64,000 nucleotides of DNA from Chlorella sorokiniana (lineage: Eukaryota > Chlorophyta > Trebouxiophyceae > Chlorellales > Chlorellaceae), in NCBI GenBank assembly GCA_025917655.1, contig CP084620.1:3100001-3164000 (forward strand), given 5' to 3'. The translations under genes were made by a program, and so were the position numbers. Position 1 is the stretch's first letter. Every line of letters begins with the position of its first letter. Positions 32,728-45,600 of the stretch are shown here, piece after piece. A model generated the notes under the pieces. It ran no database searches. It was not told the origin of the DNA and saw nothing but the letters and a program-made list of their open reading frames with translations.

Positions 32728-33369
32728 ACTTCATGCCGCAACCAAGAACCTGCACGCGCATAACGGAAGTTGAAGAGAGCGATCAGAGCAGCGCACTAGC
32801 GCAGAAGACCCGGCCTTGGATTGCCGCGCGCTGAAACCGAAGGGAGAGGAGGCGTTGCTAGAGGCCGGCCGGCGGGTCACGATGAATGTCCGGAGGACCA
32901 GCACAGACCTTTGACAGCGGACTCGGGCAGCTGGGCGAGGGCCGGGGCTGAAACGCCGATCGCCTGACGCCCAATGCGCTTGTCAGGCAGCAGTTGGGAC
33001 GTTCTTCAATGGCTTGGTAGTGCAGTTCGCGCACTGAAGCGCCGCAAACGACCTTGGAAGCCCTGCCTGCTGTGCTGTGCTTTGCAGCACACACTGGCGC
33101 AGTTTCAGCCTCACGCAATCGCGTCTCTTGTGCCTTTCAACCGTTGCAATCTCATTACCTGAATGATTTCCAGTTCACCCCCGTCATAGTTGTTTATCAG
33201 CACGCTTCCTTTGTTGCGCCTGCGCAGGCCTGGACCCGCCTGCTTTCGGCAGGCCTCCCCCGCATTTATCAACATCGCTGTTTCACACTTATTCAGCAGA
33301 CCGCACCGCCGCCGCCGCACCCAGCCGCCCTTCTGCCCACCTGCTGCAGCCGCTCGTGCAGCGGCGGCC
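32728..33369. promoter_or_regulatory. Divergent promoter region, lipase (-) and ABHD18-like (+)
   Basis: About 640 bases between two divergently transcribed start codons. No TATA box in a convincing position was seen. The half next to 33200 is more AT-rich than the genes. The shared-promoter role follows from the layout only. Confidence 0.45.
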
Positions 33370-36300
33370 ATGGAGTCAGCGCTGACTTCGGCCCTGACGC
33401 GCAGCGGTCGCATAGTGGACCTCGCCTACGCGGCACTGGTGCACCAGCTGGGCATCACGCAGCGCTTTTTCCCAAGGTTGGTGCTTGGAGCGCTGCCCTG
33501 CCTGGCGCTAGATGCCAGCGAGCGACGTGGTTGCCTGCTCACCAGCGCGCAGCCTGTCAACTTTCGAGGCAGAGCAGCCAGAGGCCCCTGCACACAACCT
33601 GGTAGAGCTTATGGTTGTGCGGACCGACCCATCACGCTGGGCATGCTGCAGGGTTTTGGCCGGCTGGACCTGATCGATTTCCACGAAGACGTCAGCCAGT
33701 TCCAGCGCTGGCCGCCAGAGCACTTCCCCACGCAGGCAGGTCGCACGCGCCCAGTGGATTGCACTGCAGGCTCTGCCAGCGTTGTGGGGCTGCAGGGTTT
33801 ACCAGCACGCAGCATGGTGGTGTGCCCTGCAAATGTTGGCTTCATTGCATGGCTAACGTTGCCGGGCTGGCAGCAGTGCCTCCTGCTGCACACAGCGACT
33901 GCTTCTGGCATCAATTTACACGGATTGGGGTGCTGCTCCCTGTGGACAGCCTGTGCTGTGCTGCGCCGCTGTCGGCCTGGTGCCGACGTGGCACCCCAGC
34001 TTCCCCCACACGTGCAGCTGCCCTGGAAGCAGCTGGTCCAGGATTCGTACGCGGGGCACGGCTACCGCGTCTACAAGGCCTCCTTCCCAACGCCCTGCCA
34101 GGGCCGGGTGAGCGATCCGTACTTCTTCTGTACTGCGTTGTCATTCTACCTGCCAGGGCCGGGTGAGCGATCCATAGCTCATCTGCAATGTGTTTGCTTG
34201 TTGTTGTCAGTTCATTTCCCCCTAACAAACTCACCCCATGCTGGCGTGGCTGCCGCAGGTGTACGACGCGCTGCCCCCGGAGAGCCGCAGCGCGCACGCC
34301 ATGCTGATCGCGCCCGACCGCCCCGCGGCAGGCGCGCCCTGCGTGGTGCACCTGGCGGCCACAGGGGACCACGGCTACGCGCGCAGGACCCACCTGGGGC
34401 TGCCGCTGGTGCAGCAGGTGGGGGCTGTTGAACATGTGTGCGGGGATCGAAGGGGCGTGGGGATGGGGGCGTGAGTGTGTGGGTGTGTGGAGGGTGTGCA
34501 GGAAAGGGGTGGGCCGGTCTATGCTCAGCGACGCTGTGCGTCTTGACAGCGCACCAGTCAGTGGCACTTCCACCCTCAGCATCCAGAACCACTCCGCCTG
34601 TGGTGCTCTCACCTGGACAGCTGAATGCCTGGAAGGCGGTGTGCTGCGCATGTCTGCCATGAAATCGAGCCACCCACCCTCGTATACACACCCAGCCACC
34701 CACGTGTGCTACCTTTCCCCGTCGCACCCTTGCTGCGCCGCAGGGCACGCCACCCTGGCGCTGGAGTCACCCTTCTATGGGCAGCGCAAGCCCCCTCACC
34801 AGCGCGGCGCCAAGCTGCTGCACGTGTCGGACCTGCTGCTGCTGGGCCGCGCCACGATCGAGGAGCGCTGCTGCTGCTGCACGTGATGGGGGCTTCGGGG
34901 CACGAGCGGCTGGGTGGGTGCCGGCTGGGTGGGGGAAGGGGGCCCTGTCGCTGCTGCGGCCGCCGCCGCTGCTGCTGCCTGCCCATGCTGCCCCTTCCTG
35001 TGGCGACTTTCCCTGACATCTATGGGGTGTGGGAGCTGGTGGGCACTGGACAGGCAGCCGCGCAAAGTATATGAGGGAGCGGGATGACTGCCGCAGTTGC
35101 TGAGAGTCGCTGCAGCTGGAAGGGAAGCAGACAGGGCGGTACGTGGGGACCGAGCCCTGCCTGCCTGCCTCCTGGCCTCTCTGCCTCCTGGCCTCCCGCT
35201 CACACTTTCCCCTTCATTGATGCTTCCCCCGTTGTAAACCCCCCAGGCCTGTGCGGGCTGTCCATGGGCGGCGTGCACGCCAACATGGCAGCCTCGCTCT
35301 TCCCCGGGCCCGTAGCGCTGGCGCCGCTGCTGGCGCCGCGCTCGGCGGCGGGGGCGTACTGCTCCGGGCGCTCTACCACGCCACAGCCTGGTCGCGGGTG
35401 GGTGGAGAGGTGGCTGGGTCAGGGGAGGGGCTGAGTGGATGGGGCTGCGACCGAATTCTGCAGCTGCACGTGCATGGGCGGTGGGGGGGTGTAGTGGTTG
35501 GTTTGGGGCTATGTGAGTGTGCGTGCACGTGTGTTGAGGGGGCTACAAGGGGGCGGGCGTCAGTCGGTGCAGCGAGCGGTGAGTGGCTTGCAAGGGCTCT
35601 GCACCTCTGACATGTAGCAGCTGTGCCGTGCTGTGCCGACAGCCATGCTGTGCCACGCCGTGCCGACCAGATTGTTGAGGACCTGAAGCGGCAGGAGCAG
35701 GCGGTGCTGGCGGCGGTACAGCAGGCGGGACGGGCCAGCGAGCTGATGGCCCAAGCCCGCTGGTGGGGCGACGCCGCCACGGAGCGCGGAGCGCAGGCGG
35801 CGGCTGCGGAGGAGCGCCGGGCGGCGGCAGCGGCGGCGGATGCCACACGCGAGGTGCAGGCGGCGGCGCACGCGGATGCGGTGCAGGCGGCGAGCCGCGC
35901 GGAAACCGCGGCGGCAGCTGCGGCGCCAGGAGGGAGGGGGCGGGGCGGCGCCGATCAGCGCCGGGCTCAGCCGCAGTCGCAGCAGCAGCAGCAAGCGGGG
36001 CTGCACCCTCCAGCGCCCAGCAAGCGCCCAGCACGGACGCGCCCGCCCCCGGCAGCAACGCGTGGCAGTGGCAGGCGGCGGGGCGCTGGGCGGCGCGGGT
36101 GTCTGCTGACCTTCGCGCCGCCGTGGGGCAGGTGGGGCCGCGGCCTTGCCGCTCGCCTGTCGTCCCGCCGCTTCCTGCTCGTTCCTCCACCCCCGCGTTG
36201 CCCCCACCGCTGCAGCAACCCGTTTCAGCACGCCAGCACTTACCTGTCTCATCCTGCCTGTCAGTGCCAGCGCCAAACCCACCCCCAGCCCCCTCCCCCT

Positions 36301-37149
36301 TCCCTCCCCGTCCAGGTGGAGCGGCTGCAGCGGGACCACCAGCACGCGGCGGCGGTGCAGCGCCTGCAGCAGGTGCTGGAGACCTTCACGGACGTCACGC
36401 GCTTCCCAAAGTGAGGGGGCTCTGTTTGCATCACAACCTTCTTCGTCTTTACTACTCGTTCTTGCGATGCCCCCCCCCCCCCCCCCACCCCGCGGTGGCC
36501 CTGCCTTGCCGACCGCCCCTGCGCCCAAGCAGTGCTGCCTGCGCGCTTCTCCCCCGCCCCAGCTGACTCTTCGCCAAGCGCGCGCGCGCTGGCTGCTCCC
36601 GCAGGCCGCGCCGCGCCGACGCCGCCGTGATAGTGGGTGCGGAGCAGGATGCTTATGTGTCGCCCGCGAGCGTGCTGGAGCTGCAGCAGCACCTGGAGGG
36701 GAGCGAAGTGAGGTGAGCGCGGGGGCGCGGTGTGGAAGCGGTCGCCACCCATAAAGTAGGGCGCGCGACACGACGGCCGCGCGCCTGGCTCCACTGTGGG
36801 CACACATCGCCCGCGCTGCACAAATGCCGGGCTTGCTGCTGCTGCCGAGATGTGCATGAGCGGCAGTAAGCCAGACGGGGAAAGCAAATCAACCGTGGCG
36901 GCTGCTGCTCAGGCGGGGCTGCTCAGGCACGGCGGTGGCCCAAGCATGCTGCATGCTCCGTACACCGAACGCCTCCTCTCCCCCTGCAATCCCTCCCCCC
37001 CCCTCCCCACCCACCCACCCACATTAAGCCCCCTCCCCCACCCATCCACCCCCACCCTCAGGTGGGTGCCGGGCGGCCACGTCCTCTCCTTCCTGGTGCA
37101 CCACTCCGCCTTCCGCGCCGCCATCGTCGACTCCCTGGCCAAGCTGTGA
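33370..37149 (+). CDS. ABHD18: ABHD18-type alpha/beta hydrolase (DUF2048)
   Basis: ATG at 33370 in a good context (GCGGCCATGG). Family segments in order: ALVHQLGITQRFFP, GFGRLDLIDFHEDVSQF, HGYRVYKASFPTPCQ, YDALPPESRSAHAMLIAPD, CVVHLAATGDHGYARRTHL, GHATLALESPFYGQRKP, HVSDLLLLGRATIEE, GLSMGGVHANMAASLFP (nucleophile elbow, about 35250-35300), FTDVTRFPK|RPRRADAAVIVGAEQDAYV, and WVPGGHVLSFLVHHSAF to the stop at 37147-37149. This order matches ABHD18; animal members have been linked to mitochondrial cardiolipin metabolism, and that role here is only inferred. An unusual Ala/Glu-rich, coiled-coil-like insert lies at 35670-35940, followed by a Pro/Gln-rich stretch. Two one-base shifts are needed, near 34866 and at 35366-35368 (giving SGALYHATAW). 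Confidence 0.8.
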
Positions 37150-37567
37150 CGGCGAGCCCCGCTGCGACCACGGCGGCGGATGGTGAGCTTGGCACACCGT
37201 TGAGCGTGGCAGCAGACGAAGACTGTCTGTGTGCGAGGGCATGCGCATGCAGCTGCAACGCTGCGGCGCTGTAGCGTCGGGCCTGACAGCCCGTCTTTGG
37301 GTCGACCTTTTTGCGTTCTTGCCGGCATCTGTACTTCATGGCCCTCCAGTTGAGCTGGCCTTCTTCTGGCAGCACGAGCAAGCAATGGCGGCATGCGCTG
37401 TAAACAGGGACACAGCATTTGCATCACCTCGACCATGCACTGCCTAACACCCAGTGTGTCGACTTGAATGTGGCGGGGATCACACACGGAATGCAGCGTG
37501 ACGCGGAATGCGGCGGGCACAATGCACGGCGATGCAGCGTGACAGGAAGCGGGAGGCGCCCAGCCCC
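37150..37567. other. Convergent 3' region of ABHD18-like and TFIIIC genes
   Basis: Some 420 bases between two facing stop codons. A TGTAA word on the plus strand near 37398 (GCTGTAAACAGG) lies about 250 bases past the ABHD18-like stop and fits its poly(A) signal. No other feature was seen. Confidence 0.45.
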
Positions 37568-40500
37568 CTAATCCTCCTCGCTCTGCGCCCCGCCGCCCTC
37601 CTCGGTTTGGTAGCCTGCACAGCGCAGCGGCGCTTGGTATCACATCACACAGCGCAACCAGCTGCTGCCCAGCAACGCAACGCCGCATGTCAGCTGTGCC
37701 TGTCACAGGTTGTCTCTGCGGCAGCACGCCGTCAAGCAGCCTGCCAACAGCCCCGCTTGCAGGGTGAGCCGTGCGTGTTGCCGCAGCGGAGGGGGCGGCC
37801 AGAGGGGCTGCGGGGCTGTGCAGGTGCCCTCACTCTGCTCACCTTCGTCAGACATGAACCCCGCACCATCCTCCTCCTCCTCGCCCTCCTCATCGTCGTC
37901 GTCCTCCTCCTCCTCCTCGCCGCCTTCCGCCTCCGCCTCCTCCTCGCCCCCGCCGCCGCCTCTCACGCCCTCGTCCCCTTCGCCCTGCCCCTCTCCCACC
38001 CCCGCCAGGTAGTCCCGCAGCTCCTCAAGCAGCTGCGTGGGCAGGATGGACTGCGGCGCCGCGCCACCGGCCGCCGCCGCAGCAGCCGCTGCCCCAGCCG
38101 CCGGCGTCGCGACGCGCAGCTGCCGCTGCGCGCTCGACGCCAGCTCGGCATCGGCTTGCGCCAGCGCCGGCCCCGCCCCGCGGCAGCCGCGCCTGCTTGC
38201 GGGTCGAGCTGCGGCACGGCCCGGCGGCGTCACTGCCGCTGCCGCCGCCGCCCGCCTGCATGTCGAGCGCTGCGGCGGTGGCGGCGCCGCCGTCGTCGGC
38301 CAGCGGCGCCCCCGCCAGCAGGGCGGCAAAGCGCTCCTTCACACGCCGCTTCACCGCGTCGTGCGCTTCCGACGTCAGCCAGCCGCCCACGTCCGAACAT
38401 TGCTGAGGGGCAGCAGGGGCAGGGGTGAGGGGGAGGGGCAGTCAGCGGTGCTGCGCGGCGCCGCGAGTGCCAGGTAGTGGTGGTGGTGTGGATGTGTGTG
38501 TGTGTGGCGCTGGGGGCTCACCGGCGCATGGCTGCCTGAATCTGCCAGCAGCTGCTGCACAAGCGAATCCGACAGGCCGCCCAGCTGCAGAAAGGGGGAG
38601 GAGGGCGGGGTGCAAGCATGTGCGGAAGAACAGCCACATACCGCAGGCATGGAGACAGGCAGGGTCACCAAAGTGGAGGGGCAGAGGCGGCGGCCGTGGT
38701 TGGCAAAGGCTGCATGGTGCGGCAGCGAAGCATGGCCCCCGCGCCAGGCAGCGCTTGCTGTCGCATGCCCCCTGCTCCCATCTCGTCCCACCTGCAGCGA
38801 GCAGCTCTGCGTGGCTGGCACCGCCTCGAAGCGCAGCAGCTGGCTGTACGTGGCAGCCAGAGGCGGCAGGGCACCGCCGCTGCCGCCCTCCCCCTCCGCC
38901 TGGCCCGTTGGCTGCTCCAGGGCCGCCGCCTTCTTGCGCTCGGCAATTTTGGAGTACCTGCGCAAAAGTTGCAAGCAACCCTGGCATGTAAGCAGCGTAT
39001 GAGCACCATACACGAAGAAAACCAAGCAAGCAGATCAGGCAGAAGCCTGCAAGCGGGCACCGTCACTGCAGTTGCGGCCGCAGCCCAGCCGCCGGTTTGA
39101 GAGCCGCTGCACCCGCGCGGTCAGCGCCACTCGCCGCTGCCACGATGCTGGAACACGCTTCACTGTGTCTGGCACCTGCTGCACGGCCGTGCCAATGTAT
39201 CCCTGTGTGTACCGCTGTGTGTGCCGCCCTCACCACTCTGTGGGCAGGTGATACTCAAGCACTGCCACCTCCGTGCAGCGGTGTCGCGCCGGGGTCGAAA
39301 CCGCGCCGCGTCCACGCGCCCTTCCAGGGGCCTGCAAACATTCAACAACTTTTTCAAGTATTGCATATTATTTCACGTTAATCACTGATCAGGGGTGCGA
39401 GTTGGGTGATAGCGCAACACAGGCGCCAGGCAGAGCACAGCGGCAGGGGCGGCAGAGCATGTGAAGAAGACGCACGAAGGCATTCAAGCCAAGTGAAGGC
39501 AGTGCCCACCGTTGCGGAATTTGTAGCAGAGCTTGGGCAGCAGCTCATCCAGCGCGCGGCCGGCGCCGGCGCCGCCCTCCCCCTCCTCCGCAGCCACAGC
39601 CTCGGCGAGCGCGGCGGGGGCCAGACGGCACGACGCGCCAGCAGGGCGCGCAGCACGCTCAGCAGGCGGGGCCGCGCCGTCGCCAGCGCCGCCACAGATG
39701 CCTCGGGAAGGGCGGGAGGGAGCTGCAGATAGGGCCGGCGGCGGGGGGGGTACAGGGGAGCAAGGCAGCAGCCGCATCAATATGAATGCTTGCACAAGCG
39801 GTGGCAGGCCGCTGTGCCCGTGAACGGGGCGCCAGTGCAGGTCTCAACCCTGATGCGCCTCAGACAACCACCTTGCTGCACAAAAGCCCAAAATTTTGAA
39901 TTTTCCAACACTGCGATTGGACCGACTTGCCTCCAGGTCGAAGTAGGAGGCCATCACCCCCAACCCGCCCCCCGCCGCGGTTTCTTGGCGGCTGCGGCGG
40001 CGGCGGCGCCTGCCGCGCTCAGCACAAAGCCCCTGCAACGCAGGAGCAGGGCGGCGGGGAGCGCGAAGTCAGCTTTGAATGACCAGCATCGCATGTGCCG
40101 GATCAGCAAGCAGGCACGATTGTTTGGAGAGGAAAACGCCAGCTCAGCAGCAGCCATGCCGAGATGCAACCGGAGCCCTGCAAGCGGCCACCGCCCATGC
40201 AAAGCGGCCGTCGAGGGAGGGACCGAGCCAGGAGGCGTATCGGTTGTTGCGCCGTTGCCGCCGCAGTGCCCCCACCTGAACGCGTAGTCAAACTGCGGCT
40301 GCTTGGCGAAGAGCGGCGGCGCGCACATGAGCGGCTGCGGCTGGAAGCCCGGCGGGTTCACCCCCTGCTGCTGCTGCTGCTCCAGGCCTGGCGAGAAACG
40401 CGGGGGCAGGGCGCACGGCGGCGCTCAGCCGCCCATAATAAATTAATGATGCACGTGACAGCGCCCGCAGGCAGCCAGTCTGCAAGCTGGAGCCAAGCGG

Positions 40501-41299
40501 GGCAGGGCACCTCCCCGCCTGCGCGGGCACACTGGCAGCCAGGCTGTCGCTGCGCTGTGCTCCGACCGCTGCGCGGCGCTGCAAGCAGCAGGTGAAGCCG
40601 CCAGCCGGACGCACCTTGGTCCTCCACGGGGCGGCTGTCGAAGCCCACATATTGGTAGTCGGCCGGGGTGGTCCAGCGGTACAGGCGCGGTACGGCCGCC
40701 ACCACCTCGGCGCTCCAGCCGCCGCCTCCATCAGTGGCGCCGTCAGTAGCGCCGTTGGTGCGGGCGACAGCGGCAGGCCGCGTGAGGCGCACCAGCAGCC
40801 GCGTGCAGGGCTCGCAGGTGGCAAAGGCGGGGTGGCAGTTGTGGTCGGTGGGCGCAGCCGCAGCGGCAGCGTCTTGGCCTGCTTGTCCTGAGGGCAGGGG
40901 CGGGCCAGGTGGGAAGCCACGCCCCGTAGTTGTTACAACCGTCGAGCTCGAGACACTGGAGCCTTCCGCACGGCTGCTGCATCCAGCTCCGGGAGACTGT
41001 GCTGGCGGTGCGCGCTGCAAGCGCTGAAGCGCAACAAGGTGGCCTGAGCAACAGGCGGGCTGGAGGCAAGGCAGCGGGCCGGCCCCGCCTCACCTGCAGG
41101 GTCCTGCCGATGGCTTCCAGCCCCCAAGAGTCTCCAGTACATTGTCAATGTCTCCCACGTACCCAGGATACTCGAGGCACACCGCCGCCTGGCCGACTGG
41201 AGTCGGCGGCACGACGAGCTCGCGAGCGGCAGCCGCGAGTTGCCCGCCGGGAGCGCTGTAGGCGCCGGCTGCAGCGCTGCCGCTGGCTCTTGCGCTCAT
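37568..41299 (-). CDS. RNA polymerase III factor TFIIIC subunit, tau95/GTF3C5-like
   Basis: ATG at 41299. The first exon holds the family signature AVCLEYPGYVGDIDNVLETLGG, split here for length: CLEYPGYVGDID and NVLETLGG. Then come LPLRLRPTDHNCHPAF, AVPRLYRWTTPADYQYVGFD, PPLFAKQPQFDYAFRW, RALDELLPKLCYKFRNGPWK and AWTRRGFDPGATPLHGG, the triple-barrel dimerisation and DNA-binding parts of this subunit. Further 3' are TYSQLLRFEAVPATQSCSLQ and LSDSLVQQLLADSG. The C-terminus is a long acidic tail (EEEEDDDDEEGEEEED near 37880). It splices from 37843 to a last exon 37614-37568 (GYQTEEGGGAQSEED, stop). Acidic tails are known in tau95 homologues. TFIIIC recruits TFIIIB to tRNA and 5S genes. Exon borders in the middle are approximate. 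Confidence 0.82.
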
Positions 41300-41803
41300 A
41301 GATACATGTGTCGCTCAAAGTGCGATATTTCCCGTTGCGGAGCAGGAGAGCACAGGTTCAGATTGCGATCATATGCTGCAGCTCAATCCGGCATCAAGAG
41401 ATACATCATCTGAGGACAAGAACAAATTGTGTACTTGATCAGCTGTCCACCTGCCGATTTGCGCTTCCCTCTTGGGCCTGCTGCGTACAGCGCAGCAGGT
41501 GATGACCGCTGGAGCCAACCCGATGGCTGCAGCGCTGACATGTTGTTCCACGAACTTCAATTTCTCATCGCAGACTAGGCCAGGGCCGTTGTGGGCTCGC
41601 TTGCTCGGGAAGCGCTTCCCGTCTAGCCGCCAGCAGCAGCACTTGCCACCTGCGCAGGCAGCATCCAAAAGTTGCTGTGCCTTGATACGATACCAGGGTC
41701 GTAGGCATCGCAACCAGCCAGACCAACTCCCCAACAACTTGAGCGGTGGCAGCGACGCCCGTGCAGCCACTGCCGGCACTGACTTGTAGCAGCATCTCCG
41801 GCG
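41300..41803. promoter_or_regulatory. Divergent promoter region, TFIIIC subunit (-) and small membrane protein (+)
   Basis: About 500 bases between two divergent start codons. No clear core-promoter element was seen, and the GC content drops near 41300-41460. The role follows from layout. Confidence 0.4.
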
Positions 41804-42226
41804 ATGTCTGCTCTGTTCCGCGCCCGTGTGTCTGCCTTCCTGGCGGGCGTGGCGGTGGCCGGCGTGCTTGGCGTGTACCAGCTGCGTGGGGACGTGGCGG
41901 AGGGGCAGCAGCGGCTGGTTGAGCAGGTGCGCCGGGTTGCACGCCGTGCACAGCACAGCACGGCGAGGATGCCGCTTTGGTGTGCTGGCTGTGAGGTTGT
42001 GACCAGCTGGGAATGTGTAGGGACTTGGACCAACAAGCACCCGCATGCGTGCCAGCACGTCTACTGGCTCGACTCCGCACACATGCGCTGCGCCTGATCA
42101 CCCTTCTGCACCTGCTGATGGACGGCGGTACACGCTGGTGCACTGCTGCAGACAAAGCAGTACGCATCTGGCCTGGAATCCCGGGTGGCGGAGCTGGAGG
42201 CGGCGGTGGCCCGCCTGTCCAAGTGA
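41804..42226 (+). CDS. 65-residue single-pass membrane protein with coiled-coil tail
   Basis: Two exons, 41804-41926 and 42152-42226, join in phase across a GT-AG intron (CAG|GTGCGC ... CTGCAG|ACAAAG) to give a 65-residue protein. It has an N-terminal positive patch, one membrane helix (VSAFLAGVAVAGVLGVYQL) and a heptad-like tail (SGLESRVAELEAAVARL). The intron is 225 bases. A TGTAA word near 42418 lies about 190 bases past the stop. I do not recognise the family. Size and shape recall small mitochondrial or plastid inner-membrane assembly subunits, but that is only a guess. Confidence 0.7.
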
Positions 42227-42660
42227 TTCCCGTTGGTGGCGCAGGGCGGACGCAAGGCTCAGGGCAGCTACAGCCTATGTGTGAGCCCTCAGCTGCTGCT
42301 GCGATAAGTGTGCAGCCCATGCAAATTTAGGACGCGCAGCCTCATGCCTGCGTGCTAGGCTGTTCCTCTGTTAGGTTGACCGCTGGCTGGGCCTCACTGG
42401 CCAGCCCCTCGTGTTGCTGTAAAGTTATGTACAATGCCCCCGCATCTCACAGCTGCAGTATGGGACAAGGCATGCAGTTTCCTGTGTTGCACCGGCCGAA
42501 GAAGAAAGGAAGGGGCGTGCAGCTGCAAGTCTTGCATGCACAGGCTGCTGCATCCACGGCTGGGAAGCGGCCCATTTATTGATCCCCGCAACCTGTATCG
42601 TGTTGCTCCCGATATCTCACCGCACCACAAACCACATTCTTCAGTATCCTGTCCGAACAA
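42227..42660. other. Intergenic: 3' end of small membrane protein, promoter of GS-like gene
   Basis: Holds the poly(A)-type word TGTAA near 42418. No open frame with protein-like features was seen. Confidence 0.35.
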
Positions 42661-45600
42661 ATGAGCGAGGACTGGCGAAGCGTGTTGGCGCCGTCAGGTG
42701 GGAGGCGCCGCAGCTTGCCCACCGTCGAATCAATGTCGGTGCCGTGTCGAAAACATTCTGAGACGCTGTGATGGCACGGTAAATGCCTATACACTGGTTG
42801 CGTCCCGCGGCCCCTCGCCAACCTTGCAGTGCAGTTTGTAAGGCTGTTATGGTGTGATGCGGCGGGAATCCGGCGCTGCAGGTGATCCGCAGCGCAACAA
42901 CCCAGCCCGCAAATCAGCCAGCCCGCCGCTGGCGCTACCGCCCGACCGCCGCTGCCGCAGGCACAGCATGCCACCTACCCCAACTGTTTGTTCAGGGTGT
43001 GCCGCGCCGCAAACTGGACTCGGTGGCCAAGAGAGGAGTGGGCCTGGCCTATGCGTGCATGTGGATGCCCGCCTGGGGCGACTGCTGCATCGACGACCCA
43101 GCCGGGGTGCCGGTCGGCGAGATGCGCCTCCTCCCGACATTGCAGGTGGGCCGCCGCCGCTGCCGGGCACTGGTCCAGCTGGGCCGCATGTCTTTCCAGC
43201 GAATGCAAATGCTTGAGATTGCTCTCTGACCTCGGGGCTCAACTCTCTCGGTTGCACCTTGCACTGCTGAGCACACCGGCGAAGGGGCAGGTGCATGCGG
43301 GAGGGCTGCCACCCCAAGTCTTGCACCCTTCCCCCTCTCGTTTCTTGCAGCTACATACAACCTGCCGTGGATGCCCAGCCACGCTATCGCGCTGGTCCAC
43401 ATGCGGCGAGATGAGGACGCCTGGGAGTGCTGCCCACGCAGCGGTGAGCTCAGCGCGTACCCCTGCTTTGCTGTTGCGCCCCTGCTGCCCAGCACCCAAG
43501 TATTGCGTGAATGCCCAGCTTTTTGTTGGACAGCAAGGCTGCCGGCACAAGCTTGAACGACCCCACAAACCTCTGCCGCTGTGAAGCCTGTCGGGTTCCC
43601 CCTTCTGCACACACCCTCCACCCAGCGGGCTTGCCGCAGCTGCTGCCGCCTGGCTCCCTTGCCAGCCTGCTCCGCCCCGATGCTGCCCTGCCTGCCGCAG
43701 CTTTGAAGCGGGTGCTGGAAGCTGCGGAGGCTCAGCACGGCCTCACTTTCCGACTGGGATTCGAGCTGGAGTTCTACTTGCTCAAATCCCCCAAGGACAA
43801 GCAGGGCAGCGAGCGCGAGGGAGGCAGCGGCGGCGGTGGCGTGCCGCCGCCCATCGACGGCAGCAACTACTGCCACAGCGGCGCCCTGGACGCGGCGGCG
43901 CCGGGTGAGCAGCACGAGGCGGGGGGTTACATGGGTCAAGAGGGGGGCCTGCAATTGCAGGCCGCTGTTTGCCTAATGAGTCCGCATGCTAGGGCAGCAG
44001 GCACAACAAGGGCCTTCTGTTGATGCCTGCCGCGCCTCCCCAGTGATGGTGGTCTCGGATCGTCTGGATCATGTCCTCAGTGCTGCCTGCCGCGCCCGCT
44101 GCGCCGTCCTGCGCCGCAGCCTTGCAGGAGATGTGTGCCGCGCTTTCCTCCCTGGGCATTTCGGTGGAGCAGCTGCACCCTGAGTCGGGTGGGCCTGCTT
44201 CATCTGTTTCTTTTGGTTCGCGTGCCACCAAGTTGCTGCTTGTGTCTACACAGCAAAACCTGCCATCAGGCGGATGCTCGTCTCTTTGCAGCAAACATCA
44301 CAATGGATCTGGCCGCAGACTGTAGGCTTGGCCTTCAACCGCTGTGTGCAGCTCTCCCCTGCCGCTTCCTCTGCTGCGCTTCGCGCACGACGGTTCTGCA
44401 TTGCACTGAAGGGCGCCCCCATCACTTCACGCCGCCCTTGTCTCCTTCCCCCTCCCTTCTTGCCAGGCCCCGGTCAGTTTGAGATTGCCCTGGGCCATGC
44501 CCCCGCCCTGCAAGCCTGCGACTCCCTCCTGCTGGCCATGGAGGCTGTGGCGGCGGTGGCCCGCAAGCACTCCATGCTGGCCTCCTTCCTGCCCAAGCTG
44601 CTGCCGGGCCAGGCGGCCTCCGGCCTGCACTGCCACTTCAGGTGGGAAGCATGGGTGGGTGGATGGTGTGTGTGTGTGGGGGGGGCAACGGGGGCGCGCG
44701 CACGCGCGCGGGGCGGGCAAGCAGGCTTGTGGCGGCAACGGGCTGCAGATGGGGCCCACCTGTCCCCGTGTCACCCTGGCGTATAAGAAGCCAGCTGGCA
44801 TGTTGCCTGTTGCTTAAGCCTCAGGAAAGTAGTGCCGCGTTTGGCACACATACGCTGCCTTGGCTGCTCCCTCCACGCCCATCGCCCCACAACCCATGTG
44901 CAGCGCGTGGCAGGGGGACACCAACCTGCTGCAGCACGAGCCGCCGCCAGCGCCCGCGGCCCATGGCGAGCACGCGCCGCCGCCCCGCATCTTCAAGCTC
45001 GCCGGCTCCGGCGACCCGCGCTGCCTGGGCTGTGCCAGGCTGGGGAGGCGTTTCTGGCGGGGTGCTGCGCCACGTGGCGGCGCTGGCCTGCCTGACCAGC
45101 CCCGCGCCCAACTCGTACCGCCGCCTCGCCCCACACGCCTGGACGGGGGCCTTCCAGTGCTATGGCCCCAACAACAGGGAGGCCGTGCTGCGGCTGTGCT
45201 CCGTTCCGGGGAGCCCGACGCCGCCAACGCGGAGCTGAAGGCGTTTGACGCCGCCGCCAACCCGCACCTCGCCGCCGCCGCCATCATCGGTGAGGCGGAG
45301 GCGGCAGGGGGCGCGCTCACCCTCGCTCCTCCTCCTTCTTTCTCGCCACTTTCTGCTGCCCTTAATCCTCAAAGACTCCTTGTTGATGCTGTCATCTACA
45401 TACTCGCAAGGCCCGCGGCTGTTGGGCCACTCCCGTGCACGTATCCGTCTCTGCCCCTTCTTTGCACCCCCTCTGCGTAGCTTGGCTGCTTGTTGTCTGT
45501 GCACAGCAGCACAGCCACCAAAATCGGCACCGTGGTCCCCCTTGCTCTGCCGCAGCCACCCGTCGCGCTGCCTGTCTGAAGGACCTGGCCGCTGATCAGC

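Noticed and set aside
6843-36486. Long C runs (5351-5362, 6843-6856, about 17956-17968, 36469-36486) as special elements
   Set aside because: All lie in introns next to pyrimidine tracts of acceptor regions in a very GC-rich genome. They look like ordinary polypyrimidine expansion and are also prone to length errors.
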